64,000 nt of DNA from Porites lobata (taxonomy: Eukaryota > Cnidaria > Anthozoa > Scleractinia > Poritidae). A program made the translations under genes and the position numbers. The notes beneath the pieces were generated by a model, which had not been told where the DNA came from, made no database searches, and saw nothing but the letters and a program-made list of their open reading frames with translations. Every line of letters begins with the position of its first letter. Position 1 is the stretch's first letter. Positions 11,004-22,933 of the stretch are shown here, in pieces. Where the stretch lies: assembly GCA_942486035.1 (NCBI GenBank), contig CALNXK010000037.1, positions 3,041,001 through 3,105,000 of the forward strand, written 5' to 3'.

Positions 11004-11091
11004 TAGCCTGCTAGCATGCTCTATGGGGGGCTGGGGAGGGGCGGGGGGGGGGATGGGCGAGGAGCACCCCAGAGAGCTTGCTAGCAGGCTA
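11004..11091. mobile_element. Foldback element with G-rich core and 9-bp target duplication
   Basis: Ends are TAGCCTGCTAGCATGCTCT and a mirrored GAGAGCTTGCTAGCAGGCTA. The core is a G-rich run including ten consecutive Gs. GCTACATGA occurs immediately outside both ends (10995-11003 and 11092-11100), a perfect 9-bp direct repeat that fits a Mutator-like target duplication. There is no coding capacity, so it is a MITE. Confidence 0.7.
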
Positions 11092-12004
11092 GCTACATGA
11101 CAACACAAATAATGTTCCAAGAAACCTCTAATAACTTAGGCTCAATTCACCTTACTTGGTATCATGTATATCTACAACACTATAATGCTGCTTAATATTT
11201 TGTAAAAATGTTAAACACATAAACGCCCTCTCCAGTGATCATGGAGTTGCTACAAATTGAACAAAAATTCTTTAGGCATGAGGTTACCCTCATTTAACTA
11301 AAAAAGGCTAAGAGGCTAACCTGACACTATGCAAGGATGCGATTTCACACAATATCAAGTTAGTTGCAGCCAATTACTGGTAGATAATCCAAGAAAAAAA
11401 TTATCAAAAATAAAAAAGATATTGCTAGAACCAGTAGTAACAAACCAAAAGTGTAATTTCAGGTTATTTTGTTTGGTGTGAAATTGAAAACAGAATTATT
11501 TGGCCCAAGCAAAATATACTCAGTCGGTAGAAACTGCATAATTTGTCCCACAACCGACCTTTTTGTGGCATAGCGAGACCTGGATATTCTGCATGCAGTG
11601 TATTATTCATAAATTGTTTTTGGCAACTCATCAGAACTAGGCTTACATTCATGATAAGAAGAATGCATTAAGCACTGAATGGTTTGTGTTACAGACAATG
11701 TTGAATTTTGAATATTTACTTGTATGTTCCAATAATTTGTTAATCTGTTGCAATGAATTTTGAATACCAGTAGTATTTTCTTTGCTGATGGTTAGCAATA
11801 ATTATTCTAAGTAGATAACTTTTTTTACTAAACACCTACAGCTGTAAATGGAGAATAATAAGAAATATTGATTACTGTTTTACATTTTTTACACCACTAC
11901 TGCAGAAATGACAGAAACCCTTCAAGAAAAGACAGGATAATAGAAACCTTTTTGCTGCTTACAGTAAATCCGAATATAAACAAGATGTGATTAGGCATAC
12001 AGAG

Positions 12005-12100
12005 TGTTTTCACATGACGTCACGGCGGCCATATTGGTGTCCCAAAACAATGAAACGGCGGCCATGTTGGTGTCCCAAGCCAGTCCTTTGGGAGTTGAAC
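12005..12100. repeat. Dispersed repeat with tandem CGGCGGCCATnTTGGTGTCC units
   Basis: The unit CGGCGGCCATATTGGTGTCC (about 12023-12042) recurs about 32 bp downstream as CGGCGGCCATGTTGGTGTCC, in a context (TGACGTCA next to it) that I recall from interspersed coral repeats. Only the duplication is directly seen. Confidence 0.4.
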
Positions 12101-12759
12101 TCTTTTCTCATGCAAATGCTTTCTTTTGTTACAATAAATTTGCAAAGATGTTGGCCAAGTGAGTAAAAACGCTCTATAATGTGGCTTCTTAGACAAAACT
12201 CAAAACAAAATATCACCTAACTAGAAAGTTCATGAGTCTGCATTTTATGTCAACGAAAATCAAAAGTTCTATATAAATCAAATGACCTCTACCACTTACT
12301 ATATGTACCTGCTAAAACTCTCCCACCTTTTGATGCAGCAAAATTTCGCACTCCAGAATTCATAAATTTGATCTGGAAACTTACGCGATCATGTTCACGT
12401 TAGTACTGTTATTAGAAGTCATATGCAGGGTAAAATCTTCAATCAGTTATGACAGTAATTTACATATGTCTCAGACCATGATAATTGTCTCAAGAGCTGG
12501 CATGTATTAGTGTATAACTTTATAATTATACTGTGAGGCAAATATAGATTGCATGATTCTTTCATCCCCTAAAAAACTCTGTAAACTAACATCTCTGCTC
12601 TACTAATAGTAATATTTTTTTAAAAAAGAACAACATCTATATTAAAGTAATAAAAATTTTTAGGTTTTTAGGCAGCTACTTTGAATATAGTACGGTCGAT
12701 ATTTAAGTGCAATGATAGAAGGCTTCATGAATCATGAAACAACTCGATTAACAATGTTA

Positions 12760-13472
12760 CAGTCAAACCAGGTCAAGCGTTCCCGTCGCTAACAAACTAA
12801 TGAATTCATTAATGGAAAAATAATTTCGTTTGTTGATTCAATAATCCATTCATAAAATGAATAATCCAACAGTCAAATTGGACCTCGATTCAATAATCAA
12901 ATGTTGATTTGGTTTATGAGCAAAATCTACCTGTTCTTTATTCTTGTCTGTTGTGTTCAATCGTATTTGCTTCCTTTTTCCTGCCGTTTACGATTGCGTT
13001 TTTCATTTCCTTTAATCAAAATAACAGCTAGAATAGACAGACCGCAAACGCAAAGAAACTATGAGAAACTGACAAAGGCCGAGGATCGAAATCCACCAAT
13101 CACCGCACATACACTGACCTTAGTTTGACCGTTGTGTTTTCGAAGAGGTCAGGCCTGGGTCTGTTGCACTGATTACTGGCAGCAAACTGGCGTACATGTA
13201 ACAGTTTGTTTGGGTTTGAACTTCAGAACTCGCCGGCACTCGACTCTCACAAAAAAAAGAGGAAAAAACAAAATTCTGAGGTCAACTTGTGGAAAGTGTA
13301 GTTTTTCAAAAAACAGTAATCGAATCAACATTCGATTATGGAATCGAGGCTAAATATGAATATTGGATTGTTCATTTTATGAATGGATTATTGAATCAAC
13401 AAACGAAATCATTTTTCCGTGAATGAATTCATTAGTTCGTTAGCGACGGGAACGCTTGACCTGGTTTGACTG
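12760..13472. mobile_element. Tc1/mariner-type MITE with ~150-bp inverted repeats
   Basis: The left end begins CAGTCAAACCAGGTCAAGCG and the right end is its mirror, CGCTTGACCTGGTTTGACTG. The inverted similarity continues about 150 bp inward (about 12760-12915 against 13315-13472), including GATTCAATAATC-type strings on both sides. TA flanks both ends (12758-12759 and 13473-13474), the target duplication of Tc1/mariner elements. The 400-bp centre encodes no transposase. Confidence 0.8.
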
Positions 13473-13474
13473 TA

Positions 13475-16465
13475 AGTATCAATCAATTTGGTCGAAATTG
13501 TTCGAAACAATCATGAAATGCAGATGAACTTCTAGGACACGTGTTTAAAACATACCGTACCTTTTGTGGGGGTATATTCCATCTCAGTGGAAGGTCCCAA
13601 TTGTATATAATACATAAGACTTGTAATCGGAATGTCGGGAATTCTTTTATCAATTAAAAAAACGTGCATTTTATGACTGACTGGGCTTTTGTCCGGAAGA
13701 GGAAAAGGGATAAACTCGCTTTACTTGAACAGGACCTGAACTGACTTATTAACATACCGGCCCGCGCGAGCGATATTAAAAAAACTGTAACAAATAACGC
13801 ATTAATTTTGTGTAGAGTAAATTAACTTATTTACCTTTGCTTTTGATTTTAAGAACGAAAGCATTATTCTTTTGATCCGGCCGGCTACTTCGTTCATAAC
13901 AGTCATAAAATGATCCGATAACAACAACGACAAATTGAGACGGAATTCATTGAGACGAAACGAAACCCAGATTGAAACCAATAGCAAAGATTACATAGCA
14001 TCTGCCTTTACTCGCTCTAACATGCTTTTCAGTATTTTAATTCCTGCATTTTGTTTTGATAAAAAATAAAGGCAATTATGGCTGAACTTTTAGGGGATAA
14101 CTTTCCAAAACATTCGAAACAACGTGACGTATAGTTATAAACAAGGCTGGTCAATGCTTACACTGTATTACTCGTTCGTTGCTAAAATTTGGCTGCAGAG
14201 CGCCGAAATAGGCAAAATCGCGCTCGTAATATCTTTATACGTCTTGCAGATGACTTATCTTTGTCTTTCTTTATAATCTCTTCAAGTATTCATTCAACAA
14301 TGACAACAAATTCCCCGTTGTGATCCGACTTGTTGGTGGATCAACAACCGAGCGGCATACACGGTCCAAACTCGAAGAAAGTCAAAGATCATTTCAATAC
14401 TTACTATTCATTCAACACAGGGCGATCTTTAGGTCGGATCTTTGTTCTTTGTGAATCCCTGACAGGTAAAAACTAAAGTTTTCATATCATAAAGGGCGAA
14501 AAGTCCGGTTTTTCCAGACTGCCCAATCGAAGCAACTCAGTCGCCACTTTGCGTTCGCGCGCGTCAACGATACGACTGCATGCACAAGAATACTTGATCA
14601 CGTGTCGATTTTATCACGCAATTATCGTCACGGTGTAGGAACACGGAAGTCTGTCCAAAAGAACATCTTTCCGAAGGCCTTGTTCAACCGTTTCATGTTC
14701 TTTTCCTTATGGAATTATTTCGATTTTATCGTTCATCCATGAGTTAGAGCAGCTGCGATCAGGGTAATGCGAGATCTTGGAACAAGATGAATGGCAAAGT
14801 CCATGGCAACTTAAAGTTGCACGTGAACTAGCTTTTGGAGGGCCCCCTCGCCCGGGAATTTAACCCATGCGGCTGATGCAAGGTAAGTGCGTTCTGGGGA
14901 ACGCAAAAAGCTGGAGTTATTTTTGAACATAAACCTTTCTTTAATTTGAGCAGGAGAACTACGTTCGATTGATCTTAGTTGAAAAACTGAAAATCGACTC
15001 TCAGCAATCCAGACGGAAGTGGGGTGAAAAGGTTTTTGGCCGGTGACCATGAAAACTACCCGCCGTAATCGCATTACGGATAGATATTGCGCCGCGATGG
15101 TGTCGTCACGAACTTCAGCACTTCACAAAAAATACAAATAAAGGTTTTGTTTGTGGTGTGGAGCCGGTGGACTGCTCAAGCAAAGACGCTCTTGAGCAAC
15201 GGAAGTCTGCCATAACGCTTCCAAATTTGTATTCTTAATTGCGTTTAGTCTTATAAAGACGATTTGGCGGAAAATTTGGGCAAAACCACTGCTCAAGAAT
15301 GAAAACAGACCACTTCCGGTGGACATGCGTCACGGCCAATAGCACCCTAATTTTAGTAAACTGGTTCTTGGGTTGACTGTGTACAAATCCCTGATTCGGA
15401 TTCCTTTTTTCAGTCGCCTGGTCCTCTTGTTTGGCGTCTTTCGGTTGTGCATGTTGGTGACGTATCGGAGACGAACAGCCGCACCATGTGACTCGAAACG
15501 CATAGCCCGCCCTAGGGACTTATATTGCGTCGAGATGCGCCGGGTATTTCCTTAGAAGTTAGGTGCGAACTGCACGCGAAGGGAGACGCCGTTTATTTGC
15601 GCGATCTCGCGCTGCTCGTTTTGCTAGATTGCTCGCGGGCTATTGGTCCTTCAGGGAAACTCTAATAAAAACGTGGACCTACAGAAGCCGGGGACCCTCG
15701 GGTACACACTAGAGGACACCGTTGCAGGGACCTCGTTTGCGCTGAATGCGATGTGCCGCGTTGTACCCATTTTATGTAGCCTGTGTTGCTGGCGTTTTGT
15801 TTAGGAGTGTGGCGCAAACCAGCGGCAAAGCCGCGAGACTGAATGGGGAAAAACTGGCGCTTACTTTGGACCCGCGGATCTCATTCACTCCAGAGCTTAT
15901 CTTTCTGACTTTGCGCGTGAGTTGAAAACAAAATTCCCTGCTTGTTCAGCCTTTGCGTGCGCTCCCAAAAAAAAAAAGCCAGCTGCGCGGGCTACACAAG
16001 CTTTTTGATGCACCACACGGGTCTGCTATAGTGTTTCGGCAGGGGCTCTTGCTTTCAGCCTAACACTCTTCAAACCGCTAGTAAAGCTAAAGGTACAGTA
16101 AAAAGGGCAACAAGACCGTGCAACTTGTTTGCTGATGCGAGAGAAATTGATGTAGTGAGCTGGCTGTAGCAACATTCATTTTTGTGTACTAAAACAATAA
16201 ATTAATCCATTTGTAAGAAAAATAGTTTAAATTTCAGATAATGCTTCAGTGTTTCATTTATATTGCTTTCACTTAACAATCCACTCTAATTTTTCAAAAT
16301 AATCTTTAAAAATCTGAAAACTTTCTCTAAAATACAATCTGAAGTTAAAAATAAAACTCAACATTTTTGCTGACCAGCGTTTAAGTATATAAAAAAATAG
16401 TTTTTTAACTCTCCTTTTGACATATCGATTATTTGTAGAAATTCAACAGAGTTCTACAAGTCTCC
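13475..16465. other. Non-coding stretch with one weak exon candidate
   Basis: 13906-13835 (minus) could be a first exon of the gene ending at 8557: MTVMNEVAGRIKRIMLSFLK and four more residues, phase 0, donor AAAG|GTAAAT. It is compatible but unproven. The segment 15560-15990 is richer in GC and CpG, with gcgcgatctcgc-type strings that I recall from coral repeats. The remainder shows nothing I can name. Confidence 0.35.
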
Positions 16466-16469
16466 AGCT

Positions 16470-18035
16470 TCAAGTTGCCTTATCTTCTGTTTGCACTTGA
16501 GTTCCTTTTCTTTTCAATTCTTCCATTTCTTTAACCAGATAGTCTATTGGTTTCTCTGGTCTTTTGAACACTAGCTTTGCAATCAAGTCCTGCAAAAAAA
16601 AAATCGTTTAATGCAGGTTCAAGCATACTTGCGAAGTCCTGAAAACTTTTTAGATAATGAATTTATTCAAGCATCAATGTAAGGCTCCACTAGAGTTGGA
16701 ATTAACAGCTAACTAAAGCTAATGAATCAATTGGCCTTATCCATGTTGAGGTCTGACAAGCAAATTTTACCATCAAGCCTTGTTTTGAAATTGTAAAGTT
16801 GAGAAGTTTCCCAAGACAGTAGAGTTTAAAAGAATACCCACAAAGAATTTTTGTTCACAATCAAGGATTGGTGGTGAACTTTGCTAGTTTGATGTAAACA
16901 TTCATAAGAATCATTAACAAGAATAGGTAGTCAGCAAGCAAAGTACGTACACACCGACAATGACAGATAATGGCATTCTAAAGACCCTGATATATCCTGG
17001 GAGCAGGCGCCTTATAATATTAGTGAGACAAAAGGGCAAATAACAGGGTGAGTGCGAAGAAAGAGACAAACTGTGTGGTGGATTGGAAAAGTCCTACTGC
17101 TAGTATCTGACAAGCTTTTCCCATCACTGGTTAGCAAAGTAGACATAGTTACCCTTGCACACACAACCTTAGTGAATGAGGCAGAGAGGTATAGGATGGA
17201 AACTTAACAGCCATCATGCACAAACAAAAGAAAATATCTCAAGAGATGTCATTCACCAATTGGGCACAATGATACAAAAGATTTTTTGTGCCTTATCAGG
17301 AACTGGCATAATTTTTGTGGTGCCATTTGGAAATGGTCTAGTGCGACTCTTGAGACCAGTACCCTTAGGCTCTTCTGCCTGTTCTTGAAAGCTTTGGCAT
17401 TGTTTCTCCTGACCTGACAGGCATGACAGAACATGATCTTATCAGAACCTCCATTTTTGTGTTATACCCAGGGGATCTTGGAACAATACTTTTCTTCACA
17501 GCATGAGTATTCCAAGTCTACCTCGCAGCCGTTTTTAATGTTGTCATGCAATACTCCTCCCCTCCTCCTTCCCTCCTCTGTGGGGAGGAGTATTGCGTGA
17601 AGACACTAAAAACGGCTGCGAGGTAGACTAGGGAGTACCCTTATTTTATATGACTTTTTGATGCCCCTGATGAAGTTTCATTTTTGTGTCTGCCACTCAC
17701 TGGTAGCTTAGTTGGATAATGCATAGTTATTGGTGCAATGTATGTAAAAATAATTACTCTTTGTTTAATTTTCTAAACCTCACTTTCTACCCTAAAATAA
17801 ACGTTGCAGCATGCGTAAAATTTCTACCTTTGCACTACAGTAAGCTTACCTCCAGTAAATGCAAAATTGCTGTTTCCTCGAGGTACTTGGTGGCTTTTAC
17901 ACGAGATTCTTCTTTTTCCATATTTTCTCTGACAAGAGATTGCTTCACCTCATCCAAGAGGTCTTTTCCAATTTTCTGACACTCTGTAAAGCAATAAGTT
18001 TCCTGTTCATCTGTTTCTGCTTTCAGCTCCGCCAT
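16470..18035 (-). CDS. Small DPY30/RIIa-like domain protein, 101 aa
   Basis: Exon 1 is 18035-17850 (donor CTGGAG|GTAAGC) and exon 2 is 16589-16470 (acceptor TTTTTTTTGCAG). The join is in phase 0 and gives 101 aa. Residues 1-47 are charged and helical. Residues 51-91 (YLEETAILHLLEDLIAKLVF, then KRPEKPIDYLVKEMEELKRK) match the two-helix dimerisation motif shared by DPY-30 and regulatory subunit RII proteins, including the RPxxPxxYL signature. Such small proteins often act as dimerisation or docking adaptors in cilia or chromatin complexes; which applies here is unknown, and it is too divergent for me to name an orthologue. I chose the ATG within CAAGATGGCGG (18035) because of its initiator context; an in-frame ATG lies nine codons upstream. 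The intron carries MITE copy 2. Confidence 0.7.
17515..17629. mobile_element. Foldback MITE, GCCGTTTTTnGTnTCGTCACGC family, copy 2
   Basis: Arms AGTCTACCTCGCAGCCGTTT and AAACGGCTGCGAGGTAGACT are inverted copies. The loop holds the CTCCTCCCC/GGGGAGGAG complement. The element sits in the intron of the DPY30-like gene. Confidence 0.75.
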
Positions 18036-18165
18036 CTTGTTTGTTTTTACCCTCGTTTTCATGTGGCCTGCCCCTGGTTTTGCTGATCGCCTGGCGTATT
18101 TTCACCGGTGATGAACAAGATTTCTTCTTGGGACTTTCCACGGCGCGAGTCAAACGGTTTTAACA
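18036..18165. promoter_or_regulatory. Compact divergent promoter between DPY30-like gene and AP4S1
   Basis: The two start codons are 130 bp apart and point away from each other, so both 5' UTRs and the promoter must fit here or overlap. The minus-strand start lies within CAAGATGGCGG, which matches the YY1-type initiator that often overlaps start codons of housekeeping genes. No TATA box is evident. The spacing is seen; the promoter role is inferred. Confidence 0.55.
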
Positions 18166-21100
18166 ATGTTGAAATTTTTACTTCTTGTTAATAAGCAAGG
18201 CCATACTCGTGTTTCGCAGTATTATGAGTATTTGGAACTCAAAGAAAGAACAACTATGGAAGCGGAGATAACGCGCAAATGTTTAACAAGAAACGATGGT
18301 CAAGTAAGTTGTACGGAGATATGGGGTAGTTTACAGAAGGTCATTAGTATAAATGACTTTTTTGTGTGGCTAAGATTTCCTTTATACAGTCCTATACATA
18401 TATTATGCATGCAGCAATCTCACGCTATTTCACAGAAATAGTCAATATGAATGGAATTGAAACATGTTTGTGCAATGCATGGGGCTGTACAGAAACTCAA
18501 AGGATACAGTACAGATGACTTGCTATTGAGGACGAAAGCTGCTGGGTTAGATTATACTGCTGACTGGATGAGCACCGGTCTGCCAGGCAAGAAGCTGCAG
18601 GTTCAAACCTTTGTCAGACCAACACTTCGGGTCTACTGGAAATATGTGTCTTGTAAACCCTTCAATACTCAGTGTAAATAGAGCCACTCAAGTTTAGCCG
18701 TGATGGGTGGGGTTAGGAACTTTAGTGGGTGACGCAGGGTTCTGAATTCGGTCAGTGTAAAACACAGACTGTGGACTGCAGACTGCAGACTGCGGACCAG
18801 GGGTAAAATGCAGACTGAGTGTAAAATGCAGACTGCAGACTGAGAGTAAAACGTAGGCTGGGGTAAAATGCAGAATAAAGACTGTAGACTTTTTTAAACA
18901 TTTGTGCTCCTTCTTCTCCAAATCGGTGAAATAGCTAGCCGGTATCAGTTACACACTTCGCTTCCTAGTCGAAGTGCATTGCACATTCGCCAGAAGTTTC
19001 TATGAACATCCGAACAGCTTAAGTCTGCGTACCTTGATTTGCAATACTTTCATAGAAGGTCATCCAAATTCCTGCAGAACATCTTTCTTTGTTGTTGGAA
19101 TATGATTTACTCCCTTTTTATCGCCATAATTCTTCCTGTATAGTATTTTGGGTCAGCAGCTTCCATTTAAGCGTAAACATCGTGGTGTTGTACCAAATTC
19201 ACGGTCCCTGGTCACGTATATCGAAAACTTCGCGTCTAAACTTGAAGCGTGAGGTCTCTCGGATGGAAAAAAGGTTCAAGATTGCTATTATATGTTTTTG
19301 GGTCGTCGACAAGGTTCCAGAGAAGAAAGTCCTGAATGGCGGATTTGTGAAAGCAGATGTCGTCAAGTAAGTGTTCGTTTACATGTATTTGCGGGATTTT
19401 TTGACCCTTAAACCTTTCCACAACTACAGTTTATGCTTGGTCTGCATTTTACCCCAGCCTGCGTTTTACTCTCAGTCTGCAGTCTGCATTTTGCACTCAG
19501 TCTGACCGGTTCTGAATTGAACCTGTAACCAGTAACACCTGTCATGGGTGTCAAGGAATGTTATAACTGTCAAAGCGCTTCAACTACTTGATCAATTCAT
19601 GTATCAAATGCAAATAAAAGGACGCCTTTTTGAGTAAATGACTGTGTAAAGTATTGACTGTTAGTTGCTTTTGCAATGTACCTTTTTTGGTTTAAGTTGT
19701 CAAAATGAACAGCTTATCAGCAGACCACAGAATGAAGGTACAATCACTATGCTTTGCAGCATCACCGCAATGTTGAAATATGGCCGCCATATTAAACTTG
19801 TGCATCTGAGCCCAGGCCTCTTGCAGGTGTTGTCTTTCCACATGCAAAAACGTGGCCACTGCAAAGCATTTCTGAGCATCTTAAACCAAAATTTTCCCAG
19901 GGAGCATGCCATGTGTTACACCGATAAGTAGCACAGCAACAACTGTACAAAATATTATTGAGAACTCTGGGTAACCCACTGTAGAATGACAGTTTTACAA
20001 TACAGGCGTTGTGGAGAGGTTAAAACAGAATGACTCTTCATTGTATCATCTGGGACAAAAAAAAAAACACAGGTAGAGGTGATAAACATAGTGAAATTTC
20101 GCAGTTTTGTATGAACATGATGTTGCTACCAAATTTGTTCCTCTTCTTCTTTGCTGCAATCTGCCCAGGATGATCTTAGAAAACTACTTCTTCAAAATGG
20201 TTACCCCCAAGGGATAATCAACTTCGACGTCAATCATGTGCTAGAAAGAAACACAAATAAGCCAGCGACCGCCCTCTACCTATGGTACCTAAAAAGGGTG
20301 TTATTATCCTGTTAACTTAATGTATTTACCTGTTCTACTACTGTGTTTCTGTGGTAATTTAAAGATAATTTTTCAAAACACTTGCCATAATAAATCTTTC
20401 ATTCGATCCACTGCCTAAATCTCCCTCAAAGATCCAAAGTCATGTACAAAGCTAGTTAGTGGGATTGCAACAATTTTTACATTTGAAAAACTAAGCAATG
20501 ACTTCATGATAGGGAGACTGAACACTTCAAGGCCCTCACTAAAAATGATCACTTGTTAGCTTTTGCTGAGCATGTAAAAGCCACCAGACATGATACATGT
20601 ATCAAGTGGGGTCATTTTGATATTTTAGTGCCAGGGAAGTCCAAATTATTATCAATGCCAAGATAAAAGAAACATTGTATATACAAGGTCTTAAGCCAGC
20701 TTTAAATGTCAACATCAGCAGTGAAAAGCTGATACTTAGCTGTTGCCTTATATAATTTTACTGTTAAGAATTTTGAATATTGTTAATCTATATTAATTTT
20801 TAGTCTTGTCATACTTTTAATGGTCACTAGAGATCACTAATTTGAAAATATATGTTGACTAGCAATTATACAAACGTCAAGTTCATATAAAAATGCAAAA
20901 GTCCACTATATGTTTATCACCACTGTTTTTGTTTTATTTTTGATTAAGCTACGATGGTCCAAGAACAAAAGTCTTTATGGGACAAAAAAGTTGATTTGTT
21001 GAGAGGTAGTAGTTAGTAATGGTTGGGTTGTAACCTGTTACCATGAAAATAGTTAGTATGGGTTTAGCTTTGAAAATGATTTAAACTTGACTTATTGTTT

Positions 21101-22933
21101 GTGTAATTTCTTCTTTCAGTGTCCTTTCTTTGAATTTGAGAATTTTAAAGTCATATACAAAAGATATGCTTCACTGTTCTTTATTGTTGGAGTTGATTCA
21201 GAAGAGGTAAGTGTCTTAAGTCAAGTGATTATGTTATCACAGTGCAAGGTGATTTTTTGACAGCCGGCATGAGTCTCGGGTCAATGACCCGACAAAGAAG
21301 GCTTCCTGACCCGACAGATGACATATAAGTATTAAACTAAATATAACGAAAAAATTAGCAGGTGGTCTTGGTGATCCCTCAGACCCCTCACTTGAAAGAA
21401 TTAACTGGAACGCTGTGTGGGTGTCATGGCTTAAAGAACCTTGTCCCCCAGGAATCAGTCCAATCATTTTTTCCCAATTAGTTATGGCTGAAAAAAAATT
21501 ACTCTAACCCCATGGGAATTTGTTCAGTTTTTGTGGTGTCCTTGATGTCATGGCTCACAGAACCTCATTCCCCAGGAATCAGTCCAGTCATTGTTTAAAT
21601 AATGGGTGAAATAATTTTCCCCTGGGTTGATACATTATTTGGATTAATTAACCAGCTGTATTAATTTCACTTATGAATCATTTTTTTTTGGGTGGATTAT
21701 TTTTCAATCTATGGTTTTACTATTACTCCTTCTCTTAGAATGTGAAGGGGTTTACGTTTCCCAGCCCCTTCCCTGAATCTACTACAGGGAAAAATATTCC
21801 ATGGTTAATGCAGTAAAATTGTAGAGGTACAGATATTGTATTATTACTTTTACTTCATCGTTTTCTTACAGAATGAATTGGCAATACTAGAATTCATTCA
21901 CAATTTGGTAGAAACGTTGGACCGCTACTTTTCTAGTGTGGTGAGTGTGATTGCTTTTTATCTTTTGTTATTCAACCCTTTCACTGTTTTACCGTATATG
22001 GATATGAGAACATGCAAAAAAAAAAACGTCCAAAAAAGGAGCCTGAAAAACTGAGTAATGTGAAAACTGGGTGAAATATAACAAACAAAGTGCACTCGCT
22101 TTATTTACAGATGTTGCAAACGAACATTTTGGCCTGATATTCCTTGAAAGTGATGTGAATAGCAGAAAAATTGCACCTGAAATGTTCTTTCCTGAATTGA
22201 ATGTCACAAGAAAAAAATCAGCCTTAAATTTAAGATCGGTGCTTTATGCTTAACGTTTTTTCACTGGTAACAGCATTTAAATGCTCAAACAGTCTGGATG
22301 GATGAACCTCCCTTTTCTTGTTGTAAAGCTTCCAACTTGGCTCTTCTCCTGGGAGAGGTTACAATACCCTGCCACCTCCTCCCGCCATAATACTTTTTAA
22401 AGGTAGAGTTACAGTACTAGTTAAAATAATTGTTCACAGGCGAAGCAAATCAGTTACTAATTAGATTGTTTCCATATTTTTTTTCAGTGTGAGCTGGATG
22501 TATCCTTTCCTCAAACTTGATCTTCTTTTTCATTTGGAAAACCACTAGCCCTCCTTTAATGCAACCTCGTTCCCAGTGTTCTCCCATTCTTGGTCTCTTC
22601 AGAGCGAGTTTTGAGCAGCAGAGAATCCTGGGAATGAGGTTTTTGCTTCAATGATGGGTTCCTGGAGAAATAAGTCCCTAACAGTCGCTCAATAATCACA
22701 GTTTCGACTTAACATGGGTCATGAGTTTTATGTGCTTCAGTTTTTTTAAGAAATCCCTGAAGAAGTATAACTACTGATGCAGCTTCCTTGACTTGCCGGT
22801 TCTGAAGATAATGTTTAATCTCGACAAAGTTCATATGATATTGGATGAAATGATCATGAATGGACAAATCGTTGAAACCAATAAAAATCGAATCCTGGCG
22901 CCTGTTGCAGTTTTGGACAAAGCGGCCAAATGA
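18166..22933 (+). CDS. AP4S1: AP-4 adaptor complex sigma subunit
   Basis: Sigma-4 is the small subunit of the AP-4 adaptor, which sorts cargo at the trans-Golgi network. Five exons: 18166-18303, 21120-21206, 21872-21940, 22488-22499 and 22808-22933, all joined in phase 0, giving 143 aa against about 144 in human. Exon 1 starts MLKFLLLVNKQGHTRVSQYY; exon 2 encodes CPFFEFENFKVIYKRYASLF; exon 3 encodes NELAILEFIHNLVETLDRYF; exon 4 is a 12-nt microexon for CELD; exon 5 begins IMFNLDKVHMILDEMIMNGQ and ends VLDKAAK before TGA. This follows the sigma-adaptin longin fold throughout. Intron 4 (22500-22807) is U12-type: GTATCCTTT donor and TTCCTTGAC branch site. Intron 1 (2.8 kb) carries an inverted repeat and a reverse-transcriptase relic. 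Confidence 0.92.
18750..19508. repeat. Inverted repeat built of GTAAAATGCAGACTGCAGACT units
   Basis: Left arm (about 18755-18890) is a short tandem array of variants of GTAAAATGCAGACTGCAGAC. The right arm (about 19430-19505) holds the same units in inverse orientation. Outer borders match loosely too (GGTCAGTG at the left, CTGACCGG at the right). About 540 bp of unrelated DNA lies between. Position is intron 1 of AP4S1. It resembles the termini of a non-autonomous DNA transposon whose ends have internally duplicated. Confidence 0.6.
20169..20325 (+). pseudogene. Reverse-transcriptase fragment (retroelement relic)
   Basis: From 20169 the plus strand reads DDLRKLLLQNGYPQGIINFD, then VNHVLERNTNKP, before drifting into unrelated residues and a stop. 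The LRKxLLxNGYPxxII pattern is typical of the region downstream of the catalytic core in Penelope-like and some other cnidarian reverse transcriptases. It is isolated inside AP4S1 intron 1 with no flanking polymerase, so it is a dead fragment. The family call is from memory. Confidence 0.5.
21428..21600. repeat. Imperfect tandem duplication in AP4S1 intron 2
   Basis: CATGGCTTAAAGAACCTTGT near 21428, followed by CCCCCAGGAATCAGTCCAAT, is repeated about 120 bp later as CATGGCTCACAGAACCTCAT followed by TCCCCAGGAATCAGTCCAGT. The copies are diverged. Confidence 0.5.
22564..22640. repeat. Short foldback repeat inside the AP4S1 U12 intron
   Basis: ACCTCGTTCCCAG at the left is mirrored by CTGGGAATGAGGT at the right, with a loop that includes TCTCTTCAGAGCGAG. 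It lies within intron 4 between the U12 donor and branch site. Confidence 0.5.

Larger units (their letters stand above)
10000..12755. other. Non-coding stretch, possibly intron of the 8557-9942 gene
   Basis: No supported exon. If the candidate first exon at 13835-13906 is real, this is part of a 3.9-kb intron. It holds a small foldback element (11004-11091), a duplicated CGGCGGCCAT motif region (about 12005-12100) and AT-rich DNA. Confidence 0.4.
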
